64,000 bases of DNA from Heliopora coerulea (taxonomy: Eukaryota; Cnidaria; Anthozoa; Scleralcyonacea; Helioporidae): positions 53,501 through 117,500 of the forward strand of contig JASJOG010000461.1 in assembly GCA_030142905.1 (NCBI GenBank), in the 5' to 3' direction. A model generated the notes under the pieces. That model saw only the letters and a list, made by a program, of their open reading frames with translations, was not told the origin of the DNA and did no database searches. The translations under genes and the position numbers were made by a program. Shown one piece after another: positions 21,231 to 32,386 of the stretch (the first letter of the stretch is position 1; each line of letters begins with the position of its first letter).

Positions 21231-21989
21231 TCGTGGTAATTACTAATACACCTACACAACACAAACTTATACTTATACGATTTACTCTGAAACTAAAAAC
21301 TCATACTCATTCCCTCAACTTTACACGTGTCGAATAACACATGAAACCAGCTCGCAACACCACCTTCTTATGATCACACATTTAATCCTTGCACCTTTTA
21401 TTCACTGAGAACGAACAACACTACTCGGTTAAACTTCGCATCACAACCCGTTTACGCTCGCATTACCTGTCCAACGCTAACACGGATGCCCACCTTCTCT
21501 CAACGTGCGGAAAACTCCTCTTAAGATAACGACGGCACGCAGAATTGGTCTTCCTAAGACACACAACAAGTCTGGTAAGCACGCATTTTATCTCCTTTCA
21601 CTTACATTTTGTTTTATTTTATTTTATACTGGTTATCGCTTCTTTTCCGACTGTATAACATCGATTGCCAACCCCAAATCCCTGCTGAAGAGGCCACCGA
21701 AGGCCGAAACGTACGTCCAGGGTTGTGTCTCAAGATATTTATGCATGAGACAATGTTATGTATCTTTTATTCTTTTTCTCTGTATTCATACTTACTTCTC
21801 TATTAAACTCTACACTGCATGGCCAACTGCGTAGCTGTCTAACTGTCAGTAAAACCCCATGGTCTGGTGGTCGGTTTTGAATTCCCTTATCGCACTCGTG
21901 GTAATTACTAATACACCTACACAACACAAACTTATACTCCACGATTTACTCTGAAACTAAAAACTCATACTCATTCCCTCAACTTTACA
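21231..21989. repeat. Direct repeats of about 94 bp enclosing a ribozyme
   Basis: 21231-21325 and 21896-21989 share TCGTGGTAATTACTAATACA, CACAACACAAACTTATAC and CTCATACTCATTCCCTCAAC, differing mainly by a 3-base indel. The spacing is 665 bp. The enclosed unit holds a hammerhead motif at 21680-21722. One full unit plus the first 94 bp of a second resembles the partial tandem left by ribozyme-bearing retroelements (Penelope pseudo-LTRs or retrozymes). No reading frame of recognised type is present. Confidence 0.7.
21680..21722 (+). ncRNA. Minimal type I hammerhead ribozyme motif
   Basis: All core positions match. Helix I: CCCTG (21680-21684) pairs with CAGGG (21718-21722). Core CTGAAGA (21685-21691) fits CUGANGA. 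Helix II: GGCC (692-695) pairs with GGCC (702-705) around loop ACCGAA. GAAA at 21706-21709. Helix III is two base pairs (A709-U716, C710-G715) closed by loop GTAC. The cleavage triplet GTC ends at 21717. A very short helix III is the known form in Penelope-like elements and retrozymes. The ACGTACGT around helix III is self-complementary, so a dimeric form is also possible. Activity is not shown by sequence alone. Confidence 0.75.
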
Positions 21990-22149
21990 TGGCATACCAT
22001 TAGCGTAGCCATTTCATGCTCACTATAGCCCACGGCTAAAAGCGCGTTCCATTATTAACAATTTCATTCTCAATCGTTAGACAGTCACAATTACACAACT
22101 TATAACACCAGTGTGGTTCCAATTACCTACTCTAAAACCAAAAAAATGC

Positions 22150-22230
22150 AATAAATAAAGTAAAAGAATACAAATATCAACAGCGATTGTTATCTGCTGT
22201 TGATATTTGTATTTTTTTACTTCACTTATT
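22150..22230. repeat. Long hairpin with 35-nt arms
   Basis: Arms 22150-22184 and 22196-22230 are near-perfect inverted complements (for example CAAATATCAACAGC against GCTGTTGATATTTG) around an 11-nt loop, with a few mismatches toward the base. The stem is AT-rich. It could be a tiny inverted-repeat element or a transcribed hairpin; no terminal target duplication is evident. Confidence 0.75.
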
Positions 22231-22961
22231 CCTTCTTTTTAGTCTTAATTAATGGAAGAGCAGCAAGTTGGTCAATTCTATCCGGTGCTTCCCTATTTAC
22301 ATGAAGTCTCTATTCTGTAGTATACAATTACTGTTTTATATTCCGTAGTTTGTGTGGTTCCCGTTTATCTATAAAGGACCAATAGTTTGGCCGACTAGTA
22401 TGCAATCATAGCCAATTACCGACTATTTTGAAACTGGTAACCCGTCAATTCCTGATCAATCCGTAGATCTGTGGCGTTTTATTGTGTTTTAACTCAGTTT
22501 ATGAATTGTCATACTTCATTAGAACATATTACATGGTTGGGGTAAAAACTCGTCTTTCCTGCGTTATCTAATACCATTGTCCCAATCTCTTTGTGACTCA
22601 AGGTAGATAACTTTGGGTCTGTAGCTTATTTTTGTTGTTCTCCAGTGGGGATTGTCTTTCAGTATATAGTCTTTGTTTCCTTGAAATGTCTGCGAAATAG
22701 TGGCCAACTGAAAAGTCAAGCCAAAGTGAATGATGTTATGATGAGTTCTTAGATTGATCTGGGTTAAGAAGATGCTAAACACTGCTCGTGAAATATACTA
22801 CCGCGATGGTGACAATTAAAAGGCTGTGAAAATATGCGCACTACATAACAACCGATTGTACAAAAATGGGAGGGGGGGGGGGGGGGAATTGGCGTTCTTA
22901 TAATGTAAATTCTATGAGCCAGAATTTTGGTAGTCTTTTTTCCATAACGTTCTTGGGCAAA

Positions 22962-23921
22962 ATGCAAAAGGAGTTTGAAAACATTAACACAACAATGCAT
23001 GCTTTAGCTAATAAAGTCAATTCAGAGTTGGATGTAAATAATACGGAAACTATATCGCGTCTAAGGAATGAAAATACTTTGATCTGTGACACATTAGAGG
23101 TCTTAACCCTTGAGTTAGCTAACCGAAGAATGTCTAGTGAGGATCCCACTGCTAATTCTGATCATCAGTCTAATCCTGACGACAGTGCTGTTGAAACGGT
23201 GATAGTTTATAATGCAAATTCTCGGCCAGCAAGCAGAACAAAGACAATCTCACCCACGCACACCACCACTGAGAAGTCTTGTTTTGATAACCAAATGGCT
23301 GAATATAGAAACCGACACAGAAGAATCTTATTCTTGGGTAAATTGCATAAGAATACAGCTTCTGGCGCTGATGATTTCATACAGACACATAAGCAAACGA
23401 AGAAGAATCAGCAAGCTTCGATTTCTATGCATGCTATTACAGAGAAGTCTTGTTTTGACGAGCAAATGGCCGAATATAGAAAACGACACAGAAGAATCCT
23501 ACTCTCAGGTAAACTACATGAGAATACAGCTTCTGGTGCTGAAGATCTTATACAGAAACATAAGAAAACGAAGAAGAATCAGCATGCTCCTATTCCAAGT
23601 TTTGATAACCAATTTACCGAATACAGGACTCAACATAAAAGAGTCTTGTCTTCAGGAAGATCTCATAGGAACACAGTCTCTGGCCCTACTGTTACATGGA
23701 AGCACAAGAAAACGAAGGCGAATCAGCGCTGGAAAGAGCAAACTAAGCAATCTCAACAAGATCAGTTTAAAAAAATGAGGGAAAGAGTCAAAGAAAGCAG
23801 TAAGGATTTTCGCCGGCGCCCCAACAGAGAACCTCATATGATATATCATCCTTTTCGGGAATCTACGAGATCAATCAGACCGACAGTTGGCTTGCCTACC
23901 TGGATCTTGTTCGCCGCATAA
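22962..23921 (+). CDS. L2-like LINE ORF1 with repeated SCFD-MAEYR modules
   Basis: About 319 residues from the ATG at 22962. I prefer this start because the upstream in-frame codons come from a G-run. The N-terminal part (KEFENINTTMHALANKVNSE, LRNENTLICDTLEVLTLEL) looks like a coiled coil. The middle holds three copies of a module: EKSCFDNQMAEYRNRHRRI, EKSCFDEQMAEYRKRHRRI and SFDNQFTEYRTQHKRV, each followed by LSGK-H-NTxSG and a K-rich K(K/Q)TKxNQ tail, spaced 57 and 49 codons apart. The C-terminus is strongly basic. LINE ORF1 proteins bind RNA; this one has no CCHC knuckle or RRM that I can see, so the basic repeats may do so. It overlaps ORF2 by 35 nt in another frame. Confidence 0.7.
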   Translation: MQKEFENINTTMHALANKVNSELDVNNTETISRLRNENTLICDTLEVLTLELANRRMSSEDPTANSDHQSNPDDSAVETVIVYNANSRPASRTKTISPTHTTTEKSCFDNQMAEYRNRHRRILFLGKLHKNTASGADDFIQTHKQTKKNQQASISMHAITEKSCFDEQMAEYRKRHRRILLSGKLHENTASGAEDLIQKHKKTKKNQHAPIPSFDNQFTEYRTQHKRVLSSGRSHRNTVSGPTVTWKHKKTKANQRWKEQTKQSQQDQFKKMRERVKESSKDFRRRPNREPHMIYHPFRESTRSIRPTVGLPTWILFAA

Positions 23922-26900
23922 CGAATCAATAGACGCAAGGAATAATGTCGTTATGTCCATGTCGTGTAATTTCTCAGTGACAACAAAAAACCTATTACGA
24001 CCTCCTTCTACTTCTGACTGTTTACCAATACCTTCTATTAATCTGCAGAGGTGTCCACGTCGTGGTAAATATCGCTCTCTGGATACTATCAGCCATCATA
24101 ATGTTGTTCATATTCCAACTACTAATGAACATTTTACAAGTGCTAAAAAGCATTTGAGGCTGTGTCTTTTAAACGCTCGATCTATTAAAAACAAATCCGC
24201 TGATTTTGTGTGCTATGGGCTTTTCACCTGGGCTGATATCTTTGCTGTCGCCGAGACATGGTATTCGGTCAATGATATGGCACACAAAGCAGAGATTATC
24301 TTGCCCGGATATAAATTACTTGATTATCCCCGCACTGTGAGATCCGGTGGAGGAACAGCCTTGTTATTCAGGGACAACATCATTGTACAACAGGTCGATG
24401 GGGGTGAACGTAGGTCCTTTGAATTTTCCGAATGGTTATTACAATATTGTTCCAGCAAGTTGAGGATCATTATTGTTTACCGGCCTCCCTATTCTGTTGC
24501 ACATCCTATTGCTGCAAGCGCTTTTTTTGATGAATTCTCCACGTATTTGGAATCCATAATTATGTCTCCCGAACCTTTATTAATTGTTGGAGATTTTAAT
24601 TTCCATGTTGATATCCCAACTGATCCTAATGCCAGTCGACTTCTGGAATTATTATCCTCCATGGGCCTTGATCAGCATGTCGATAAACCTACACATATAT
24701 CTGGACATATCCTTGATTTGATCATCACTCGGAATTCTGATACTCTACTCTCAACTAGTCCTGTAACAGACTACCTATTTTCCAACCATATTACAGTCGT
24801 AAGTGATCTTACACTAGGAAAATTACCCCCAACAAAGAAGCGAGTGTCTTACAGGAAGATTAAAGCAATTGATAAAATAAAGCTTCGCGAAGAATTAATG
24901 TCATCAGAACTCTGTCTAAATGCTCCAGATACCCTGAATAAACTTGTGAATTGCTATAATGATACTCTAGCTCATGCTCTGGATCGGCATGCACCCTTAT
25001 GTACAAAAGTTATTAATGCTAGACCACTAGTTCCATGGTTTAATGATGATATTAAAATTGCAAGGCGTAATAAGAGAAAAGCTGAGAGAAAATGGCGCCG
25101 TACTGGCAATACGGAAGACATGAAGAATTACAAAATCATGAAGAATAAGTCAAATAAGCTAATGAACACAGTCCGTTCTCGGTTTTATAAGAATTTTATT
25201 GAAGAAAATAATTTTAACCAACATAAGTAATTTGCTGCTGCAAAGAAATTATTAAACCACGGAGATAAAAGTGTAGCATTTCCTCCCTCAATTGATAAAC
25301 TCAAGTACGTGAATCAAATGGGAAATTATTTTGTTGAAAAAATCCACAATATCCACACAAAGCTCGATACTTTGGCACATGAACTACCTGAGATGGAAGT
25401 TTATAATGCCCCTGAAACAATTGCTCAGCTGAGTAATTTTAATGCACTTATGGATGAAGATGTTCGAACACTTGTCAAAGAATGTGGAATGAAGAACTCT
25501 GCTGTTGATCCTTTGCCAACCTCTCTGGTCGTCGATTTAATTGACGTGTTGTTACCGACTATTACTAAGATAATTAACCTGTCATTGGAGTCTGGGTCGT
25601 TTGCCGACGCCTGGAAATGTACTCTTGTGCATCCTCTTTTGAAGAAGGTAGGGATGGATTCTCAGTTTGCGAATTGTAGACCAATAAGTAACCTACAGTA
25701 TATCTCTAAACTAACAGAAAAAGCGGTATTCAATCAGATCCACCTGCACATGACGGCACACTCAATATATCCTAAGTTACAATCATCTTATCGGCGACAT
25801 CATAGTACTGAAACTGCACTTCTTAAAGTTACAAATGACATCCTACTAAAAATGAATGCGCAGGAAATCATTCTGTTAGTGACACTTGACTTAAGTTCCG
25901 CCTTTGATACTGTCAATCATAACATTCTACTTAGCCGTCTTCAAAAAGAGGTTGGTATTCAAGGGAAAGCTTTGGATTGGTTCAAGGCTTACCTGCACAA
26001 TAGAGGTCAGAAAATCTCCATTGAGGGTATACTTTCCCAACGTTTTGACCTTGAATCTGGCGTGCCACAGGGATCGTGTTTGGGTCCTCTTCTTTTTATT
26101 ATTTACGTGTCTAAACTGTTCAAAGTCATTGAAGACGAACTTCCTGATTCTCATGGCTATGCCGATGACACGCAGCTCTATTTGAGTTTCAAGCCCAACA
26201 CTGGTACGTCACAAGAAGATGCTTTACATGCCATGGAGTCTTGCATTGAAAAGATAAGATGCTGGATGACTCATGACAAACTTCTAATGAATGATGGCAA
26301 AACCGAATTCTTGGTTATTGGCACCAGTCAGCAATTATGTAAACTTCAGCCTATCAGCATTTCAGTGAATAATTCTGTGATCTACCCTAGTCCCAACATA
26401 AAAAATCTTGGCAGTTGGTTAGATTCTAATTTGAATATGTCGACCCATATCACTAAAATATGCAAGGCCTGTTTTTTCCATCTTCACAATATCAGACGAA
26501 TTAAGAAGTATCTCTCTAGAGACAACCTGCTGATCTTAGTACATGCATTCATTACCAGCAGGCTTGACTACTGCAATAGTCTGTTTTATGGTCTCCCCGG
26601 AAAGCAAATATCCAAACTGCAACGCGTTCAAAATGCTGCTGCACGGTTGGTCATGGATGTTCCAAAATACTCCCACATCACGCCCGTGTTACATGAATTA
26701 CATTGGCTTCCGGTTCACGCAAGGATAGAATTTAAAGTGTTACTATTCGCATTCAAAGCTATACATGATCTGGCGCCATCCTACATTAAGGATCTCATAG
26801 AAATTAAATTGAAGTCTTCCTTCAACTTAAGATCTAATAGCGGTATTCTATTGGAGCGTCCTACTGGTAAAATGCTTACTACCTTGGGTGCTCGATCATT

Positions 26901-27024
26901 TCATGCTGCAGCACCACAACTTTGGAACAGTCTTCCTCTTAATATTCGCTCATTGACATCTATTGACATTTTTAAAAACTCTTTAAAAACTTATCTTTTC
27001 CGGAAAGCTTTTATTGATTTTTAA
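23887..27024 (+). pseudogene. L2-like LINE ORF2: endonuclease and reverse transcriptase, one stop
   Basis: About 1,045 codons. The AP-like endonuclease includes CLLNARSIKNKSADF, IFAVAETWY, LIVGDFNFHVDIP and the terminal SNHITVVSDL motif. RT includes FANCRPISNLQYISKLTEKA, LVTLDLSSAFDTVNHNILL, SGVPQGSCLGPLLFIIYVSK and the catalytic box HGYADDTQLYLSF. The C-terminal thumb region ends RSLTSIDIFKNSLKTYLF. A TAA at 25228-25230 splits the frame after NNFNQHK, in phase with the continuing FAAAKKLLNH. Apart from that single stop everything needed appears present. The motif set fits the L2/CR1 group. Confidence 0.85.
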
Positions 27025-27100
27025 TTGGATATGTTCATTTTTACAACTTTTGTAAAGCACTTTTGATCTGTTTTTGTAAAAAGAGCTATATAAGTAATAA

Positions 27101-27131
<31 letters not shown>

Positions 27132-28140
27132 GAGCTCGACAGTGGAATGTCGTCTCGTGTACTAAGGTAAAGTCAATTCAAGGAAAAAACTTTCGACAAG
27201 CCTAAATTTAACTATCTTTATGCAACATTAATGTACACTGCATATGATAATTTGGTAGTCGTCAGGGGGAGCATCTCAGATTTTTCTTGCAAAATGACAT
27301 TTTAATCAGCCCCCATAACGAATGACTAGTTTTATATGTAACCTGCGGAGTGTTTCAATTACTGACTTCATTTAGGATATAAAGTCGAAATTTCACCGTG
27401 ATCAGTTTCGTCTTATCACTCAAATATTTAGTTTATAAGATGTTGTTCATCAAAGTACGTTCCTTTCTCTTTTTAATAAAGCATTTCGTGTAAAACTCCA
27501 GTTAGGTAGAGTATAAGGTTAGGAATATTGAATTCCGATTTTTGTCAAAAGTTCTCGTACCTACTCTCATTTTACCGTTAAGATTATATCAAAAAGTTGG
27601 GTGCAATACACCTATCACCTTTAATTTTTTTGCTGCGCCTTTAATTATATGGTGAATTTAATATTTTGTTGCTGCAAGGCTGATTTCTTAATATTATTTG
27701 ATTTAGGGAGCCTGCCCCCGTCTTATTAAGCTTTTCCAACTGAGAAAATGGCCTGAGGGAGGTAAACCTCAGAATTCTAAAGGAATCCTCGACCTAATTG
27801 GCCAGGTTCACACAGCACGGAACAATGATGAAAATAAAGGACCAGTTATTGTCCATTTTTGGTAAGAATACTTTCACAGGTTTTTTTCCCCAGAAAGGTG
27901 TGATCACGCGAACCCTCATTTCTACCACGATATGAAGTATGGTCTTAGTCATTTTGTAGAAATTATTTCTTTTATTGAGAACAATATTTAAATACTAGGT
28001 TGTTGCTACTAGATAAGTATTTATGCAACAATCTAGTCGAATATCCCGACCCTAGATTGATTTTATCATTCGACATCATTTCACGTGCATCCTCCTTCAA
28101 CTACGGCGTAACCTAAAAGTTAAAGAAAATATGGAGATTG
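27132..28140. other. No recognisable gene
   Basis: Non-coding sequence after the L2-like LINE tail. I see no domain or repeat boundary; short frames look random. Confidence 0.45.
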
Positions 28141-28149
28141 CGCAGCCAG

Positions 28150-28310
28150 GTTGAGACATGATTAATTTTGAGACACGTTCTCTGACTAAATTTATTGAAT
28201 ATACAAGCTTTCGACTACCTAACTGTAGTCTTCGACAGGCAAGAGTGACATAAATTAATGGTATGTAGATATTTATAGGTGCGTGTTGAATTGCGAAACT
28301 ATGTGGCAGG
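28150..28310 (-). repeat. Penelope-type terminal fragment with hammerhead-like motif
   Basis: The stretch ACGTTCTCTGACTAAATT, CAAGCTTTCGACTAC and TGTAGTCTTCGACAGG matches the flanks of Gypsy-1 (9570-9622 plus 16541-16566), here uninterrupted. On the minus strand it gives CTGTCGA, an AGACTAC/GTAGTC helix and GAAA. It appears to be the 3' terminal region of a Penelope-like element of the same subfamily as the one at 16660-18660. No coding part is attached. Confidence 0.5.
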
Positions 28311-28339
28311 AAGCAATTAGCGAATACAATGCTTCTTGA

Positions 28340-29870
28340 CAAGAACAGCGTATTGTCTGGGAAGCGGCTTGGAGTTATTGTCAGAATTTACAATTAAAGC
28401 CGTATGCCAAGATTCTAATGTTTTTCGTGTCACCTATATCGACCTAAAGGTGGAAACATTCAACTCTATCATAGTGGACATTTTAGATGAATTTATGCCT
28501 CTAAGATCAGTTCGTATTCATCCCTCGGATAGACCTTGGATAACGGGCTATATTAAAACTCAAATCAAAGCAAGACAACTGGCGTTTACTCGTGGAGATA
28601 AAACGGCCCATAAATTTATGTGTGAAAAGGTATCAACTCTTATATCCAAAGCCAAAGCTACCTATTACCAAACATAGGTGAAGGACCTTCGCTCATCTAA
28701 CCCAGAGAAATGGTTTAAAACCATATACGCCCAAGTGGGTGATGATAAGGGTGTGTCGAACTCTTTTTCCCCTTCAACTGAAGACCTCACAGACGTGGCA
28801 GAAAAATTATAAAAAGTGTTCAGGGAACCTTAAGCGAGTCTTGACACCGATAGCGCTATGCATGTCGATGAAGTTAACAGTCTTCTCAGAGCTCATCCCG
28901 CTCCCTTACCTTCTATTGGTCAGGTTAGAACTACTTTAATGCATCTGAAACCAAAAAAGGCAACTGGCGCTGACTAGATTCGTGCCTGGTTCCTCAAGCG
29001 TTTCTGTGATGATCTCGCTCCTGTAGTACATAATATCACTATGCAAAGTATAAGACAGTGCAAATATCCTTTTCTTTACAAATACTCTCTGATAACCCCC
29101 ATAGCGAAAATGGAATCACCACGTGATGTTAATAGCGATTTCCGCCAAATATCTGTACTCCCACAATTATCCAGGGTTCTTAAAAAGATCCAGCTTTTGC
29201 TTAACGGACATGATTTGCCGGTAAAAGATAACCAACATGCCTTTATCCAAGGTCGCTCTACCGTCTCGGCTCTAATTTCCACCACTCAACGATGGCATGA
29301 CGCTACAGATAACATGAAATCAGGAAGAAAAGGAATTCCTGCTATCTTCATTGATTTCAAGAAAGCTTTTGACTTGGTAAACCACACCATTCTTTTACAA
29401 AAGCTAGCCTTTATGAATATTACAAGAGACTTCTGGCTGTGGATTCAAAGTTTTCCCACAGGTAGATCGCAACACGTGAATATATGAGGAAGACTTTCAT
29501 CAATTGCATCTTGTCCGTTGGGCATTCCTCAAGGATCAATCATCTCGCCCATTCTTTTTAATATACATATAAACGACCTTGAAGATGGAATACCCAATTA
29601 TTTAGATATAGATACATCCAAGTACTCAGATGACTGTTCGCAATTTGAGCAGTTTAGGTTTGGAAATAACAGCCATATTCAACTGGTCTTGTAAAAATAA
29701 GATGATCATCAACGCCCAAACGACCAAGGATATGTGGATATGTTTCTCCGAATTAATTGACGAACTCCCGAGTATTCATATAGGAGATGAAATAATCGAA
29801 AGAGTCAATGTTTTCAAGCTACTTTGGTGTTTAATTATAATAATATATATTGGCTGGTAGCATCAGCATG
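28340..29870 (+). pseudogene. Decayed LINE (endonuclease end and RT)
   Basis: Plus-strand fragments in several frames: a linker region (DRPWITGYIKTQIKARQLAF), then PKKATGAD near 28955, YSLITPIAKMESPRDVNSDF near 29070, IFIDFKKAFDLVNHTILLQK near 29350, CPLGIPQGSIISPILFNIHI near 29512 and KYSDDCSQFEQ near 29620. The YADD box is changed to YSDD. At least five stops or frame shifts and no 3' end were found. It belongs to the CR1/Jockey-like group by motif style and is clearly much older than the L2-like copy next to it. Confidence 0.75.
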
Positions 29871-29879
29871 GGCTGATAA

Positions 29880-31440
29880 GAGTTATAAGGAGGGGGAGTC
29901 TATATCTACATTAGTAGTGGTTCCTCTGTAGCAAATTTGAAAAGAATGTTTAGTGACTGACAGCAAGTTCTGCTTAGGACTCCAGACCAACCTCTTGTCA
30001 ATATGTGCTCAGGATATTCAACCATTACAGAATCCTTATGGATGCATATCAGTGTACTGGCTAGTGGCCAAAGCAGTAGTTTGATTACCTTGTCAAAATG
30101 ACCAAATTTTTTTGTGTGATTTTGTGTTCTAATTTAACTTAACAATAATAAATTCTAATAACCCAAACTAGTAATACCTTAGCATGGTTTTTGATCAGTA
30201 TTCCATTGTTAATCTTTTATTTCTTCATAAATATGCACATGATACAGTTTCTTGAAAACTTGTAATGAGTCCCAAAACTTATATTGTGTAGTCTTTTGCA
30301 AGAAGAAGAAAACTGTATGTCACTCACTCAAAGTTTTTAGAAAATCAAAAAATTGTTATGAAAGATGGAGTTTGAACAGTTTCTATGGCAGTGGTGATCC
30401 TCTAAAGTGACTCTTGATAACTGTTCAATATCATTTAATTTAAAAATAGGGATAGTCTCTGCCAATTTTTCTTTTTATCAAAGTTTATTTATGGATCAGC
30501 AAATCAGTATGCTGGTATTGAATGCTGGTAATTCTGTAGCTCCAAATTTTAACAAAAACTAAATATTATTTTGCTGTGGAACAAAATTGGATTTCTTAAT
30601 TCTTATTTTTTATTTTAAATTGTACTAATTAATTATCCAGTCCACTTAAAAAGTATTTATGCAAAAAAGGTTTCAGATTAAATTAAATGGTAACTAGAAG
30701 TCGTTTGCTAATGTCACTGTTGCCAATGAAACTGCTTAAACTATTCATTTTAAACTACAAGTACATGTATTTACAAATTTCAGACTGTTTTTTTTGAACG
30801 TATGATGTGTTATCTTAACCTTGTGAAGTATTTATGTAACTGTATGAGCTTTCAGATTTTAAATTTACATATTTCGCTTGTGAAGAAACTGTATGAAGCC
30901 ATCTTTTAAAAAGCTTATTATGTATAAACTAATCCTTTTAGAATTTGCCAATGAGGAAGAACATTGAGTGTACCCAATTTTCTTATAAATTGTCAGTAGT
31001 ATATTAACTGCAGAATGACTGTTTCTAATCTTTATCCTTTTTAGTGTTTTCATTTTAAGTGTCCTTGGATTTTCAAAATGAAAGGCTCCTGGAATATTTT
31101 TGGTATTATACTGCTGCTGAACTGTTTTCAATTCCAAGTTATGCAAGGTAACAATTTGAATTTTGGGTGAATCTGTTGGTTGCTGTACATGTAAGTAGAC
31201 ATTCATGTTTATGCGGTGTATTACTTGGCTTAATAATTATCATAATTGGCTTATGGAAATTGGCTTCCATAATTGGCTTATGGAAAGTTAATCGTCATAA
31301 CTGAGCCTTAAACTGTCTTTTACAATATCAGGCCTACATGCGCGATTATAGGTTATCTTTGGAAACGATTGTCTTGATACTGAGAATGTCAAGGTTTCTA
31401 AAAAGCAGTAGGTAACCCTTTCCTGTGTGAGACGTGTCCC
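29880..31440. other. AT-rich non-coding stretch
   Basis: No domain or element end recognised. The minus-strand frame at 30865-31206 (113 codons) has no family signature and an AT-driven composition. A 27-bp tandem duplication sits at 31242-31288 (ATAATTGGCTTATGGAAA repeated). Confidence 0.5.
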
Positions 31441-32386
31441 TTGATGAGTGAAATTGTCTGGTGTCCCAGTAATTATGACCCTCCCCTCCCCTCCCCTAAA
31501 TGTGTCTTGCTCCGGACATATTTCCTTAGAGATTTCTTAGGAAACATGTCCCCCTCATCGGAAATGTGGCGGTGTGCTCAGACACCAATCAGCCATTTTC
31601 ATTGGCAGGCTTCTAAAACTTTCTGAGAGTGTACCGTATGTAGATGTTAAAATTGAACTGATAGTGCGGTTTATTTGCGGGAAGTATATAAAGAAGATCA
31701 CTTTTGCTTTGGGAATGCTCTTGTGTATATTAATAAGGGATAGGAAACTGCCGAAAACTTCCAACAGAAACTACCGACGTTTCGAGCGAAAGTCCTTTAT
31801 CTGCCATGACTTTTTTTCCATCTGAAAATATCACCTAGTTTTTATATCACATCTCGCTCTGTTATGCTCGGTAGCTCAATTATGCTGACTACGTAAGAAC
31901 CGGCGACTATGCTGGGGAAGCCGTACTTCTCTTCTAAATATTTCAATCCCCACTTATAGGGGTAAACAATCGCTTGGGTAAACAAGGGTAAACAATCAGA
32001 TGAGAAAACTTGGTGATTGGAGAAACGTTTTGCAAATCGACCATGGCGTTGAATTGGCCCAAAAAGCGTACCCAATCATGCGGCTTGCCATTAAACCTTG
32101 TTATGTTTAACTTCGGCAACTCTACAGTTTTTTCCGGAAGTTCTTCCCCCTTTAGCGCGGCCTCTAGTTTCTCTTCTAGGAGTTGTTTCTCGAATTTCAT
32201 TTTTTGTTCGCAACTTTGCACTAGCTCTCGCTGCTTGGCCCTTTGATCAAGTTCTACAAATTTCAACAGTTTGTTTTGGACTTTGTCCGCTTCGGTAAAA
32301 CGCCCATCAATTTCATTTGACCATTGTTCTACATTTTCGTCCGTGTCACCTTGCCCGAATTTCGCTTCTTCAATGCTGCCTTTTAA

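Larger units (their letters stand above)
22860..27125 (+). mobile_element. L2/CR1-like LINE, nearly complete
   Basis: Two overlapping reading frames (ORF1 22962-23921 and ORF2 23887-27024) are followed by about 80 bp of 3' UTR and an ATT microsatellite tail (27098-27131). Endonuclease and RT domains are both present and the catalytic motifs are intact. One in-frame stop interrupts ORF2. A G-run of about 17 nt at 22869-22887 marks the apparent 5' side. No target duplication was confirmed. It is the youngest-looking LINE in the window by frame integrity. Confidence 0.85.

Noticed and set aside
22866..22961. Upstream start of L2-like ORF1 (MGGGGGG...)
   Set aside because: Translation of a G homopolymer; the ATG at 22962 begins the coiled-coil region and is more credible.
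30865..31206. 113-codon minus-strand frame
   Set aside because: AT-driven composition, no recognised motif, no neighbouring coding sequence.
31763..31820. CGAAACGTC half-motif on the minus strand (pairs as AGGAC/CTC)
   Set aside because: The 5' core reads CAGATAA and helix II is imperfect; helix III has no loop. Too degenerate to call.
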